Positions 21,775-34,457 are shown, counted from the stretch's first letter. The stretch: DNA of 64,000 nucleotides from Capniomyces stellatus (GCA_001661515.1 LUVW01000013.1:196024-260023); one strand, 5' to 3'. The notes: generated by a model not told the origin, from the sequence alone. Made by a program: numbers and translations.

Positions 21775-23364
21775 ATGAACCTAAAAGATGGCCCCGACAA
21801 CCAAGAATCTGGCGAGTCTCCTCTTGCTCAAACCACCAGTATGGAATTTGATATGTCTCTGCTCGGAGAAATAGACGGGTTGGCACCACAGCCAACTCAA
21901 AGTATCGCGATGGAAGGAATCGATTCAACCAACTTGCCGCCCCAACTAATAGACAGTGCTGTAGGGGAAATGTCGCTTCCAGCTGCGATTCCAACTTTAC
22001 CAAACTTTGAGATTCCAATAATTCCAGATTTAACTACAGGTACAACCGCATTAACCAATTCAAACATAATCCAGATTCCGGACACAATTCCAACCTCTAC
22101 CTCAGCACTAGTTTCGGATGTAAACAGTGGTGCGGGAAGCGCTATCCAAGCCCCAATCGATCTCGACGACTTGCCCAGTCAATTAGACACATCTTCAAAT
22201 ATAATTGTTCTCGATGCAGCCTCTGAATCCGTGCCCGATACTACAGAATATACCTTTAAACCGGATTTGGATTTGTCTGATGTCGACACCATGTCTCAAA
22301 ACTCTGAAGATCTGTTTGGTTCTCCAACTGCCTCGGAGTATAATAACAAAAACGACGACGATGACAGTAATATCGACAATAATGACAACGAAAACGACAT
22401 TATTATCGATAGCAACAAAGATACATCCGAGGCTAGCGACAAACCAAGTATAAATCAAAGGGATGGGGCTGCCAATGACGCCATAAATACAGGTTTGGAA
22501 AACAATAGTTTGGTTGTTGATGGCGGGAATATTGTCATTGAAACAAACACCGATAATCCAACACAGCTGGCACCGGAAATTGAAGATGCAAGCCTCAAAC
22601 AACCTGCTGAAGTTGAAAATAAAGTCAAGGTGTCTGACTCGATTAAACAGATATTTACTCGGTCAGAAAACAGAAACTCTGATAGTTCCGTTCAAATATA
22701 CGATCTTTATAACATCGAAGAGGTATGTCAGTTGTGCTTAAGATTTTATAGGTTTACAGGGTTATAGTTTTTTTGTTTTTTTTTAGCACAAGTGGGACAG
22801 ACAAGTTGGCGTTACTTTAGCAGCCGAGTATATCTGATTTTAGATGCAACTAAATTTTAATTTAATTTTGGTTATTTTATCTGTACTTAGAGTATTTGTG
22901 ATTTGCTGATGGTTGCATCAGACGCGATAAAGGTGCTGAGCCCACAGGTGCTTGACGAGTCAATGCAAGAGCTGCAGTCGCTGGCACAGATCAAATCACC
23001 GAATTTAGCAACATCGACTGTTGCAGGATCATTAGCAACCGCAGCAAGCAAGCCACAAACAAACGCGAAAATGTCAAGCATACTAGACAACTCAATGACA
23101 ACGTCTCTTGAAGAGAAAAGCCAGGTTGCAACTCGAACATTTGAAACATTGGCGAATAAGTTTATCAACATTTCAATGCAGGTCCAAAGCTCCATCTGCA
23201 AACATCATAGCTATTTGTTGAGGAGCGGCGTTGCTGAAACCAACGTTCCTTTTACAGCCAGTAGCGCTGGCGTTGAAAGAGATTTGGAAAATTGGACTCT
23301 TGTTCTTAACATGCTCCACAACGAGTTGGACCATTTGGCCAACATTTCGTCTAATGGTTTGTAG
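21775..23364 (+). CDS. MED11: MED11-like Mediator head subunit with long acidic N-terminal extension
   Basis: Two exons (21775-22722, 22891-23364; phase 0; intron 168 nt) give 473 residues. The last 170 or so residues follow the Med11 pattern. A helix spans the splice site (VQIYDLYNIEE then SICDLLMVASDAIKVLS), matching the Med11 N-terminal helix that pairs with Med22. A second helix pair follows (FETLANKFINISMQVQSSIC and ERDLENWTLVLNMLHNELDH). Med11 is an essential Mediator head subunit. Residues 1-300 are disordered, rich in Asp, Asn, Ser and Pro, and absent from typical Med11 proteins of about 110-150 residues. The splice falls inside the conserved helix, supporting one gene rather than two. 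The identification rests on pattern recall without an alignment; another small helical subunit remains possible. Confidence 0.55.
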
Positions 23365-23964
23365 TTTCCATTTCTTTTCTCCCCTTTTCTCCCCTTTTCT
23401 CCCATCTTTTTTACATTTATTTTCCCATATTTTCACTTTATTCTACATTGGCTTTTCCATTTCTTGTAACAAATCTAAATTCATCAACATATTATTAATA
23501 AACCAATATAATGTCATGTTATTCGCACAAACACACACATATATATAACACTTGTGTTTTGGTGTTGTATTTTCCCCTTTAATTCATCGATCAACGCATT
23601 TTGATATTAACTTGCATTCGTTAAAACCAAGTAATCCGATTGTTATATTCGACCACCAACCAGAGAATGGATACTCGTTTGTGTAGGTCATTTACACATT
23701 CAATATATTGGTGTAAATTATTTTTTCCTTTTTTTCTTCTTTCTTTTTCTTTATTGTTTATGAATATTCTACAAATGTCTGTGACACTAAAGTTGCTAGA
23801 TCAAGGAAGGAATTGACTGCTGTTCGTAGCAATTTTACCGAATCGCATTTAAATGTTCTACATTGTTGTATTCAACACTTTTAGTCTCAAGAAACGTTAA
23901 TCTGTCTAGTTTTTGTTTAGATTTTATTTTTGCAATAAAAGAATTAAAGTAAAAAAGAGGCGGC
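23365..23964. other. Intergenic, no gene seen
   Basis: CCCTTTTCT repeats directly after the stop (23380-23405) and T-rich sequence separate this plus-strand gene from a possible convergent small gene. Confidence 0.5.
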
Positions 23965-24268
23965 TTACATTACAAGAGTAGAATCCTCAACATCAAGCAC
24001 TCTAAGCACCCGATCTTTATTCAGTTCCCTGTCCGCCTCCAGGCTGTTTTTAGCAATTTTTGCAAGTCTGTTTTCAAGGAAATTAATCCCGATGACTCTA
24101 AATTGTAAATAATTGTGAGAATTCAGGATCTGTTTATTTTTGAATATATTCTTGCTGGCATTCGTTAACGGCCTAAATTATTCAATGTATATAGAGTTTG
24201 TCTAAATCAAAGCGACTGATTTTCTGTATTGGCCTTTCGACTTACATTTCGTGCGTCAAAGAATCCAT
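23965..24268 (-). CDS. Possible 51-residue microprotein (two exons)
   Basis: Exons 24268-24246 and 24097-23965 have GT-AG borders and matching phases. They encode a charged helical peptide starting MDSLTHEIVIGINFLENR and ending RVLDVEDSTLVM. Composition and heptad-like spacing suggest a coiled coil. I do not recognise a family. The upstream sequence 24300-24246 is also open in another frame (GKGKKAYKIERYGFFDARN) after a good acceptor, so the start exon could belong to a different splice form. Confidence 0.35.
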
Positions 24269-26613
24269 ATCTTTCTATTTTGTATGCTTTTTTTCCTTTG
24301 CCCGGCGCTCCTGAAGGTTAAATGCAAAAAATAAAAGGTTTTCTGTAATAACTGCAGGCCGTGTTGATTTAAAGACAGATTAATTAATAATGGAATTGTA
24401 TTATTAAATTTACCAACTTGGTAAACTTGGCTAGATTGCTTGAATTCTCAAAATCACACTAAATTAAAACTGAATAATTTGGAAAATTAGAACGCAAAAA
24501 AAAAATAATTACAAAACGTCAACTTTTTTTCTTGGTTGATGGTTCTATTAAACCAAGAAGAAAAGAAGATTTAAACAAAAAAGCAATCAACCCCAATCCC
24601 AACGAAATGAAAAAGCAAATAAAACATCCAATTCCAATAGAAAGAAAAAAACAAACAGCTCCACGACCAACCAAACATTCAAACCAAATTTGCTTCTTTT
24701 GCTAAACTTTTGCTCTTTTAGTCTTTACATCCTCTTCCTTCTTTTTCATTAGCTCGGGATTATAAATCTAGTGTTCCGAAATGCTTGGTAGGTGATTTTT
24801 GTGTCCATAGTTTAACGCGTTCACACTTTGCCAAAGTAACGAGGAAAAAAAATAAAAAAATAATCGTTAGAAAGAATAATACGAGAGTTGTTGTGTTTGT
24901 AGTTGGCTTGGTCAGCCAATTAATATCAAGACACTGTTGATTTTATATTCAAACATTTTTGCAACAGCGTTTTTCTTTTGTTTCAATTTCTGATATTAGC
25001 AAATAAATTGTGATATGCTTTTAAGAAATAACAGAAATGTAAAACACCAAATTGGTCCAATTTAAACTAATTGATCCAAACGGAATTCTATTTGCTCTAT
25101 CAGTTCAACTGGTAAAGAAATCTCAAGAATGCAAAAGAATCAAGGCTGGAAAGGTAACAGTTAAAAACAAGTAAACAAAACAAAGCAAAACTAAGAAATA
25201 GTAGATACAATACAATGTAAAAAAAAAACAAGGAATCGAAAAAAAGGCGACTTGAGGTTAAATAATGCCATACCAAGTCTCTAGTTTCATAATGAACAAA
25301 AATCAACAGCTCTTAAATTGTAATATATAATAAAAGTATTAATTTGTAGCTGAACCTCGTTCATTTTAATTATAAAAAAAACAAGGAAGTTATATAGAAT
25401 CCAGCTATAAGGAAGGAGAAATAACAGCCGATATCCAGGAAAAAAAAAGGTAAACTTAGAACTTATTAATCAAGATACAACTCGTTGACTAATCAAGCCA
25501 ACGCTAGAATTGTTCAAATACGCTTAAATAAAGACGACCGTGTTGCGTTCAGGGGAATACATGGGGATATACACCCCAATTTAGTATAAAAGAGAGTGAA
25601 GAAAAAAGAGGTAAAAGTGGGGGAGGAGGAGGAGTTTGGCGACTTGAAAGTCAATAAATTTGGCGAAAACTTGAAGTGTGGAATCTGTGCGTAGATCCTC
25701 TAGACAAATACACCAATGCTTCTTTTGTTCTTTTGGCGCTGTTGTTGTCGTTTTTTTAAAGTGAAGCGGAAGGAACAACAATGTTACCAATGATTTATGT
25801 CAAAAACTAAACAAAGGAGCACAATACCGCCATAACCTTTGAAAATTCAGAGTATCACACTTTTGTAGTTGTAGAATCAAGAGTTTTCAAACAGCCACAT
25901 TATTTTGGCTCAAAAAGGGAGATAATTAATGGCACAATTCGACATTAATAGCCTAGAAAGCGTGTTCAGCAAAGGATACTGAAATTTTGATTGAACCAAC
26001 AAATAGACCTGAGCAGTTTAATTTCAAGGAATACAAAGTCGATTCAAGCTAGGGATAAAGTAGAATATAGTATTTCCAAAGGCTAGCACGATTGTTTAAC
26101 TCGGGAGAAACTAAAATTGCAAAATTTGCAAACGAGTGAAGTAAATAAAAAGTACTAGAGAATTAACTGAGGGGAAATCCAAACAGTAAGCGGACAGATC
26201 GAGGGTAAATTCAAACTTCAAATATCCCACGTAAAATTAGAAATTGGACATTAGAAAGCTGGAAATTAGAACTTGGGCATTAAATACCAGACAATAGAAA
26301 TTGGGTATTAAAATCTGCAATTAAAACAAATACACCCCAAGCGACATGCACATAGTAGCAGAATATATCGGTGGTGTGTATATTTTGAGGGAGGTTAATG
26401 TAAATAGCATTTGGAGTGAACAATTTGACTTTTGAGACTTGGTGGTAATGAAATGTTGTCTGTTTTGCATATTTTATTTTTAGAAGGTGTAATAGCAACG
26501 CGAAGGTCGGTTTAACAACACAAATCTGTACATTGAATAAAGGGGAAAAGGAGGAACACAGGACAAACGAGGGATAGATAGATAAAAAGGGGTTTATAGC
26601 AGTATACACAAGA
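24269..26613. other. Long intergenic region with possible unassigned exons
   Basis: Minus-strand coding-like pieces occur around 24705-24840 (NALNYGHKNHLPSISEH and YNPELMKKKEEDVKTKRAK) in the same frame but separated by a TAG. I could not build a full gene. The rest is AT-rich, with a G-rich tract at 25617-25640, and shows no gene. Confidence 0.35.
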
Positions 26614-29600
26614 ATGGGCCAGATATCAAGAGAGGAAATAAGCACATCGAAGCGCAGGACCTCAAGTGTGTATTATGATTTTATTGAGGATTCCGATAAT
26701 GAAGATATGAAAGTTAGCGAAGTGGACAGCGATTTTGAGCCTGCGGTTAAGAAGAGCGGGACTAAAAAAGCTTCTTCAGGTGACTGGCTGAGTAAGAAAA
26801 GCGTGACGGCCTCAAAGCCCAAAGTAGCTAAGAAAAAGAGCAGCAACAAAAAAAACGAGAATCAAGACAGTGACAGTGATATTGAAATGGGCAGCAGAAT
26901 CAGCCGAAAGGATGAAGAGGATGAAGAGGATGGGGATGCTGATGCTGACGAAGATGAGGATGGGGAGGATTATGACGATAGTAAAGGTGGTGATGGTGAC
27001 ATGAGTTTGCTTGACCCAGAGCTGATTGCTTTGGCACAGGGTCGAAGGTCAGGGAGAGTTCGCAAGCCAAAGAAGATTTACGAAGATGTGGAGCCAGCAA
27101 AACCCAAGATAAAGAACTCATCGATAGCCAAGAGTGCCAAAGGGCTGAAGTCTGCTAAAAAAGAGGATAGTCTGATTCAGGCAAAGGATCAGGGCGTAGC
27201 AACTAAGGGTAAAATCGGCGGTGGGCTAAAGAAGCTGCCAAAAAAAGAGGAAAATGGTAGTTTGAAGAAAAAAGCAGCGGCTAAAAAGGCCCTTGATACC
27301 AGCGATATCGACGAAGATCGCACAAGTAAGAACAGTGAAATGGAAGACGAAGGGTATCAAGAGGGCGATGGCATGCAGAAACCAGACAAAGGTATGTCAG
27401 CTCTTGAGCTGTTGAGGCATTGGCTACTTGTTTGCCGAATGTTTGGTTTGTTATCTTATTTGCTGTAGAAACGCAGCCTAGTTTATAATGTATTCTGGTA
27501 GCACACGGATACCTGCTATAAATGTGTATACCTAAATTAGTAAATACAATTACGTATACTTTAATGTGTATAATGGTATATTTGATAAATTTTGCTTAGC
27601 ATCAAAGAAAGTCCCAAATACCAAGATAACGAAGAAGCCAGTAGTCAAAAAGAGCATCAAGGCAGTCAGCCCAGAAGCTGCTGCTGATGGAAAGGTATGT
27701 GGTTGCTACTCTGATTATCAAAATAAGCTGTATTACACTGTATCATAGTGTTTGGTTAGGCTAAAATGTTGGGTCAGTTGATCTTGGTTTGTTTTAATTT
27801 TTTTGATTTGTTTTAATTTTTTTTGATCTGTTGTTGTTTTTGGTGTCGTTGTTGTGTAGAAACAAAAGAAAATGACAGACTTCAAGGCCAAGCAGAGTGG
27901 AAAGTCTGATGGAAGTTTATCTGGGTGGAACTATGATCCAGAGGAGGTGGAGAGATTGTCGGCGGAAAGCCCCGATAACTATTGGAAATTGGGTTCACTG
28001 GGGGAGAACGGAGAAGGGCCAATTGAGTATATAGACTCAAAAAACAAGTTGCGGCTGCTTGAGCATTCAATTGGAGACCAGTCGCCGATTACAGGGATTG
28101 TTCTTTCGGACTGCGGAGGCATGTTGGCGACGTTTAGCAGTTCGGGAACGGCGCGAGTATGGGACACGAAAACGTTCGAATGTTTGCAGAAAGTCCGAGA
28201 CAGCGACGAAATTCACATTGACGAGTTTTTCGTAGGCCAGTTTACAGAGGATGGGAGCCACTTGGCAACGGGAGGTAAACTCAAGGATCGCCATCGGTGG
28301 TCCGAAGCTGATGAGGATAACCACATAATGGCGTGCCCACTAAAGATATTTGATGTGGTAACCGCAAAATGCGTTGCGAGACTGGAAGGACACCTTGAGG
28401 AGATATTGTGTATTAAAAGGGCGGTGTATAACAAGGTCAATTACTGGGTAACAACGAGTCAGGATGGGTTTATAAGGAGGTGGCCGATGAAAGAGGATTG
28501 GATAACCCAACTGGGGCCAAGCGAGGCGTTTCATGACGGGGTTTCATGTATGGTGTTTGGCGTTTCGTTTGTTCCTAACACAGCCAACAGATTTTTTGTT
28601 GCTGCGTGTGATGAGCGGGTAAAGTTGTTTGATATGGCAAGCTGTGGAATTGTAACAAGTTTTGAGCAGTCGTACTCTTCGTATTGTGACTGTGCAAAGT
28701 TTGTCGAGCTACTGGATATGCCAGCCGACAGCGAAGTGGGGGGCGATGACCAGCAAGGGAGAAAGTCGGCGTATTTGCTTACTCGTGGAGTCGAGTTGCT
28801 TGATTCAGAGGATAACACTGTTTCTTCTATTCCTAGCACCGTTACTCTTCACAAGCTTTTATATCCATCCAGTGAAAATGGCGAGTTTGAACTTGTTGAG
28901 ATTAGGCGATATCACCACGAAGAGTAAGTATACGGCTCAGTCCCTGACAATGCCTTCAAACTATGTTGTTTGTTGTCTGTTGTTTGTTATACTATTTAGT
29001 TTGTCCAAGTTCCTATTGTTTTAAATTCTTTTTTCTTTTTATTTGCTACATAGGTATTTGTCCAACAGCTGGCTAATCAGAATATCGTCCAACGGAAGAT
29101 ATTTACTTGCGCCAACGTACAATGGTCAGGTATTTGTCTTTCACATTGCAACTGGCAAGCTCACTTCGATATTAAAAGACCACCAATGTAAGCACTTTGT
29201 ACAAATGAATAACATTACTATAAACCCATTATCTCATACACCTATTTCCATACTCACCCCCTTAAGAATGCCTGATGTATACACGAAAAAGTGCCACAAG
29301 ACTAAACTTTGATTATGTAAATCTTTGTATTAGCCATTGAGGTCCGTGATGTAAAGTTTCATCCTTTTAGAAAGCTTCTGTTTACTTGCAGTGATGGTAA
29401 TTGGCTCAATTTCACTTTACTCTCGCTACAACTTTTTGACTATTACTAGTAGCATTTTTGTTGCTGTTGCACAAAATTATGCTTGTTGGCTTTGGCTTTG
29501 GCTTTGTAAAGCCAAATTCGTTTTTTCACTGTTTTCTTTCTTTTTTTGAGTTTTTTCTTGTCAGTTCTAATATGATCTTATCTACCGAATTATGCATTAG

Positions 29601-29635
29601 ATGGAAGTGTTAAAGTTTACACACAGGATCCGTAA
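26614..29635 (+). CDS. WD40-repeat protein with acidic/basic chromatin-like N-terminus
   Basis: Six exons (26614-27391, 27600-27694, 27860-28923, 29054-29187, 29334-29396, 29601-29635), all GT-AG and in phase, give 722 residues. Residues 1 to about 290 are disordered and alternately acidic and lysine-rich, with a basic patch (RRSGRVRKPKKIYEDVEP) typical of nuclear, DNA- or histone-associated proteins. From about residue 340 a beta-propeller follows: ITGIVLSDCGGMLATFSSSG then TARVWDTKTF, a long blade with KIFDVVTAKCVARLEGH, TSQDGFIRRWPMK, ACDERVKLFDMAS, then short exons carrying GRYLLAPTYNGQVFVFHIAT, EVRDVKFHPFRKLLFTCSD and DGSVKVYTQDP at the end. The last blades are split over tiny exons, so unspliced reading loses them. 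No specific orthologue is assigned; a nuclear scaffold role is inferred. Confidence 0.85.
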
Positions 29636-30052
29636 TTCTCACTGTACCCATCCCCACCGCCTCCTCACGCCATATTTATTTTTAGCAATCTAGCTACTGC
29701 CTGTTTTTATTTATTTTTATCCATATTCCTCTGCTTTCTTTTTTACTTTTATTTTATTTACTCCGTTTTAAAATTTTCATTTTTATGTTAAAATAATAAC
29801 CAGTATATTCTATCATCAAAGCCACTTCTCATTAAGGCCATGGTAATTATTTCCACAACCTAACACCAACGCATACTCGAGCTAGATTAACTTACTACCG
29901 CCCGGTATACATAGTTTTTTTCTCAATTGTTTTATTTTAATAATAGTACTAGTAATAAGTAATAATAGTTGGTTGGAGTAGTCAGAGATCGATATAAATA
30001 TATAGTCTGGCTGCAAGCCCCCCCCCCCCCCTAATACGCTGCCTACATTCAG
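29636..30052. other. Convergent intergenic region with a C14 run
   Basis: This region is shared by the 3' ends of the WD40 gene (plus) and the gene at 30053 (minus). A run of 14 C at 30018-30031 lies 22 bases past the minus-strand stop, so it would be a G14 run in that gene's 3' UTR. Confidence 0.6.
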
Positions 30053-32884
30053 TTAGTCCCACGGGTTGCTATCTAGGCCATAATTAGCGACTACTACAAC
30101 TTCAGAGTCACGTATTTTAGGCGATCTATGTTCTGGTGTGTATTTTTGATCATCATTCTCGTATGTCTTGTTTGCTTCAGAACATAGGCTCTCGAAGTTT
30201 GCCTCAGTATACGCTGTTAAACTATTTGGAGTTGGTGTTTTTATCGAGTTGCTCACGCTACTGCCCTTTTTAAATTGATCAGGGCTGTGGTAATCACTTA
30301 CTTCAGCCTCTTTGCCAAAATTGCCGCTAAATCCCTGATTCTCTTCAACTTCCACCAACTCGCTCCTCAGGACAGTAGTCTCAACACCCCTTTCAACTCC
30401 CTCTTTGTAGCTGCCGTTTCCAGAGTCTACTTTGTTGATAGTGATAGTACTACCTGAATCGTTGTTTTTTACATCGCCCCAAACTTTGGATTCTTTGTAC
30501 CCAAACGAATCCAAGTAAATCTCTGCATAAGTTTTTTTCTTCTCCTCCTCCTGCTTACTCGCGCCAGGAATTTGTGCCTCGCTATACTCCGCACTAGTAT
30601 GGTTGTAACTTGCAGCAGCGCTATAGCCAGTACTGCTGTACATATCTTGACCTTCTTTGGTGGCTTGATCCTTTAAGCCCTCGCCTACGTATAGCCCAAC
30701 TTTTTCGGCCAGCTCTTTAGGAAACTCGTTAAATCCTCGAGTCACTTTGCTGGCTGCTGGATTGCTGCTTTTAAAATCCATTCTTTTCTTGAGCTTTGCT
30801 GTCATTTCGCCAGTCTCTGATGTCTTTTGCGCAACCCACGAAATGATGCTTTTGGTGTTTTCTTTTGTACTCTCCACTATAGCAGACCCAGGCACCTTGA
30901 TTGCGTCATAGGCCACTACTGCAGTTTCAGCCATCATTTTAGACGCCGAGGTTAGCATCTTTTGTTCGTTCCCCCTGCTTACGCTGGTTTGCCCGTTGAA
31001 ACTCCCATTCTCAATATTGTGGCTGTTGGAATTTGGGTTTGGTGAAAGGTCTGTTTGATTGATAGTGTCGTATTTGGTGATGTAAGTTCCAATAAATCCT
31101 GGTGATTTGATTTCGGGAGAGTCTAGCCCATTTTGGTAAGCATTGTCAAGCCTTTTGCCATGTTCAAATATATCAAAATTGCTATACTCTTTTGCAATTC
31201 CTCTGTTTTCGTCTGTTGACTTAATACTCGAATCGCCCTGTGCCCATATTTCTGATTCAAGCCCGGCGTATTCTTGTGGATAGTTTATGTCTGCACTTGT
31301 CTCAATATGCTGCTTTTCTTCTGTGCAAAAATTTAAAAAGTCTTTTATCTCCTTACCAACCACCTTTTCAATGTCGCCTCTTTGGCTATTGTTTCTACCA
31401 ACGCCATGCGAGCCCAGGATATTATCCGAATAGTTGAGCTTTGGTACACTTTCTTTGCGATCTTGTTCAAAAACTCTGCTCAAGGAATCTGCGCTTTTCT
31501 TTACCCCTTTATTTCTATCTCCTGTGCTGCAGCCCGACCCCACTCTGGCACTGCTTTCTCGAGACGATTTAAAGCTGCTTTCTCGTGGTTGTTCCTTTTT
31601 CAGCTGATACATAATCGAATCCCATTCCTCAAACTCATCATTGCTGCTCGGGTACCTTTTGGCGCCTTTGCTTCCCCCTCCTGATAGCTTTTCAATCCAG
31701 CTTGTTTTGATCTCTTTTGTTCGAATTTCTTCGTCACCACAATCGACTGCACTTCTTGCGGCGCCCTCATGGCCATTTTTACTCGTTGAGTTTGGGTTGT
31801 CACTCAAGCCCACACCATCAGTATTACGGGGTTTCACCATCGAAAAGCTATCGCTTCCAAACCCTTCCAACGCCTTTGTGCCATTGAAGTTGTTTTCTGA
31901 CAACACGTGGTTTCCTGAGCCTCCCATTATCGATTTTGAAAACAAAGGCTCAACAATGTTAAGGGAAAAGAATGATTTCTTTGATTTTTCGCTACATTTG
32001 CCGTTACTGGCCCTTGATCCTGTTCTTATCTCCTCGTCGTCGTTTAGCTCGATTCCATATCTAGTGGTGTTTGTATACGAACCACCACTGTTATCCTGGT
32101 CGATTCTGTAACTGTTGATCATTTCTTTTTTATCACTCCAATTCTCATCATCAATGGCACAAGAGTCTCCAAATCCCAAACTGTTTACTGATTCTGGGGT
32201 GTCTTCAAGTATTTCAGAGCTTGACTTTCTGTATCGAGCTTTCTCATTTCCTTCCTTTTTAGAAGTTACAGTTCCACTACCACTGCTCCAAAGCCAATTG
32301 TTTGCTATGTTTTTCACCTTCTCTATGCCTGGAGGTGTGTTTGTTCTTATTCTATACTCTATTTCAGTCAGGGCCGGAATGTCGTTTCTATGATAGGAAT
32401 TAGCTCCATTACAGTTTTGCGCATAAGCCCCATTATCTGCGTGCCAATCTGAACCCTCAATATTGTTTTTATTGCCACTGAACACTACCTGACTAGATTG
32501 ATGCCTGCCGTCCCTGTCTATATTTGCGCCACTCCCATTCATATTACTACTATCAACCAAGTCTCTTTCGCAGCTTCTATGCTTGCGGCTAGAAGCTTTA
32601 TTATTTTGTGCAAATACATTATCACTTTCAAAGGCATTGTTGCTCTTTTTATTCTGGCTATTCTTGGCTAATGGGTCGAGGTCCTCTATTGTTATTTGCA
32701 GTAATGCGTTTATGCCAACCTTCTCGGCCTCAACAGAGTCCGCTCTATTATTTTGGTGACACTCTTGCTTATTTGTGCCATTAATTTGGTGACTATTCTC
32801 GCTTGATTCAGAGTACCTTTTTAACACGTCGATAGTAAACATACTCGTTCTAGAAGGCGTAACCTGTGGCTTGGCTATAGTCAT
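30053..32884 (-). CDS. 943-residue protein of unknown family, mostly disordered
   Basis: This is one uninterrupted reading frame of 943 residues from the ATG at 32884, the first ATG and the only long frame. Composition is Ser-, Asn-, Asp- and Lys-rich, with little hydrophobic content up to about residue 620. The only ordered-looking part is about residues 640-760. There, alternating small and charged residues (KMMAETAVVAYDAIKVPGSA, ISWVAQKTSETGEMTAKLKK, ELAEKVGLYVGEGLKDQATK) suggest long amphipathic helices like those of lipid-droplet or membrane-peripheral proteins. A short conserved-looking motif, KKKTYAEIYLDSFGYKESKV, follows. The C-terminus is VVVANYGLDSNPWD. No signal peptide or transmembrane helix is visible. 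Length and consistent codon-like composition argue for a real gene; I do not know its function. Confidence 0.7.
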   Translation of the reverse strand: MTIAKPQVTPSRTSMFTIDVLKRYSESSENSHQINGTNKQECHQNNRADSVEAEKVGINALLQITIEDLDPLAKNSQNKKSNNAFESDNVFAQNNKASSRKHRSCERDLVDSSNMNGSGANIDRDGRHQSSQVVFSGNKNNIEGSDWHADNGAYAQNCNGANSYHRNDIPALTEIEYRIRTNTPPGIEKVKNIANNWLWSSGSGTVTSKKEGNEKARYRKSSSEILEDTPESVNSLGFGDSCAIDDENWSDKKEMINSYRIDQDNSGGSYTNTTRYGIELNDDEEIRTGSRASNGKCSEKSKKSFFSLNIVEPLFSKSIMGGSGNHVLSENNFNGTKALEGFGSDSFSMVKPRNTDGVGLSDNPNSTSKNGHEGAARSAVDCGDEEIRTKEIKTSWIEKLSGGGSKGAKRYPSSNDEFEEWDSIMYQLKKEQPRESSFKSSRESSARVGSGCSTGDRNKGVKKSADSLSRVFEQDRKESVPKLNYSDNILGSHGVGRNNSQRGDIEKVVGKEIKDFLNFCTEEKQHIETSADINYPQEYAGLESEIWAQGDSSIKSTDENRGIAKEYSNFDIFEHGKRLDNAYQNGLDSPEIKSPGFIGTYITKYDTINQTDLSPNPNSNSHNIENGSFNGQTSVSRGNEQKMLTSASKMMAETAVVAYDAIKVPGSAIVESTKENTKSIISWVAQKTSETGEMTAKLKKRMDFKSSNPAASKVTRGFNEFPKELAEKVGLYVGEGLKDQATKEGQDMYSSTGYSAAASYNHTSAEYSEAQIPGASKQEEEKKKTYAEIYLDSFGYKESKVWGDVKNNDSGSTITINKVDSGNGSYKEGVERGVETTVLRSELVEVEENQGFSGNFGKEAEVSDYHSPDQFKKGSSVSNSIKTPTPNSLTAYTEANFESLCSEANKTYENDDQKYTPEHRSPKIRDSEVVVVANYGLDSNPWD

Positions 32885-34457
32885 GTTTTTTGTTTTTTTT
32901 TGTTATTATAATTTTATACCTCTGTGTGAGATCAAATATATGCTACTTTTCTCCTTCTTGGAACCCCTGGGTGTGCTTATTAATATTATTTCTAGTCCCT
33001 ATCGATGATAAAGAGAAATAGTTCAATACAGTTTAACTGTGCAAACAGCTAGATATGATGACATTATAGAATCAATTGTTATAAGTTTTGTGCGTTGACC
33101 AAATTTCTTTTTTGAATTTTAAAAGTGGAAAACATGTATCAAAACTATAGCATGGCCCTAGTATCTCCAGCTCTGACAAAATAAAAATAGTGGGCCAAGT
33201 TGCTGCAAACATTCCATACGAATACGTATATATATATCACCATGGCGGATGTACGCAAATAGTACTATGATGATTGAAACCCTGCTTACTTTATTGTTTG
33301 TGTTTGGCTGAACCTTTTACTGGCGGTTTAGTGAGTGTTGAGATAAATATACTGCAAATATGTTTGTTTTTGCCTTTTGTTTTTTCAAGCTGTACTTGGT
33401 CTTTATGAGTTGTGCTAATCGATGGTCTACTTATGCTTGGATTATGTAACCTATGTATATGTTATGCTTTTATCAGTATTATGAGTAAGAAGTGTGAACA
33501 ATGCCAAGATAATTTTTATCTACAAGCTCAATATTGCACATATATATACGTATACGACAGCTAAATCCTTGTCTTGGCTCACTATTAGTTCTGATTTTAA
33601 AGTAGTCAGCTATATCTCGTCTCTCTTTATTATAGACCCATGGTTCCCTTTTGTAGATCAAAAAAAAGAGAATCAAAAAAAACTATTTGACTGATTGCAA
33701 TATTAAATGCTTTTAGTTTGCCAATACTTTGGTCTATGTTGTTAATCAATACTGGCATTGTATTTGTTCATTCTTGTTTGACCTTTATAATAGACTCTAG
33801 AACATGTTTAATATAAGTCTAAGTAGTTCAAAAATCAATCTAACTTGGTGATAGTATTAGAGTTGAATTGTAAAAGTTATTTTTTATTTCAAATAGAAAA
33901 ATCTAGGCTGGCTTCAATACTCTCTAAATACAGTGTGTGTGCTTTGCACGGTAGAGCCGTTGTAACAAAATTAAATTTATATATCTTTGTACCACCTAGA
34001 TGGTGATTAATAAAGAAATAAATGTAGCCTAAAGTAATTGATCAAAAATTGATCTACTCGCGTTAAAAAACTGTAAAGCGACAAGGATTATTTAAAGTCC
34101 CACTGTGGAACTACAAATTCCTTTGTGTATAGAAATATGGGTACAGATACAGATATAAAAATAAAGTCAGTTACAGAAAAATTATTAGCCAAATTTTAGT
34201 GAAGCAGGTTTTGAGGCTTGAAAATGTAAATCTCTAGACACCATTAACTTTCCAGCAGCGAAAACATGGCATTTCCAAAAATAAAATAAAATAAAAAAAC
34301 AGCACTAAACGGAACTAGCAGGCTAATAAATATCTCATGCCAGCTTCAACAGTCAATCGCCCCCAACTACAAACCTATATATTATCATACTTCAAGAATC
34401 AAGAACCAGCGCATACGTGTGTTTGTCAAAAAAAAATTTTTAATTCAGTCGATAGAC
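32885..34457. other. Intergenic, no gene seen
   Basis: This is the promoter side of the 943-residue gene. It is AT-rich with scattered short frames. I see no RNA gene or exon I can support. Confidence 0.45.
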
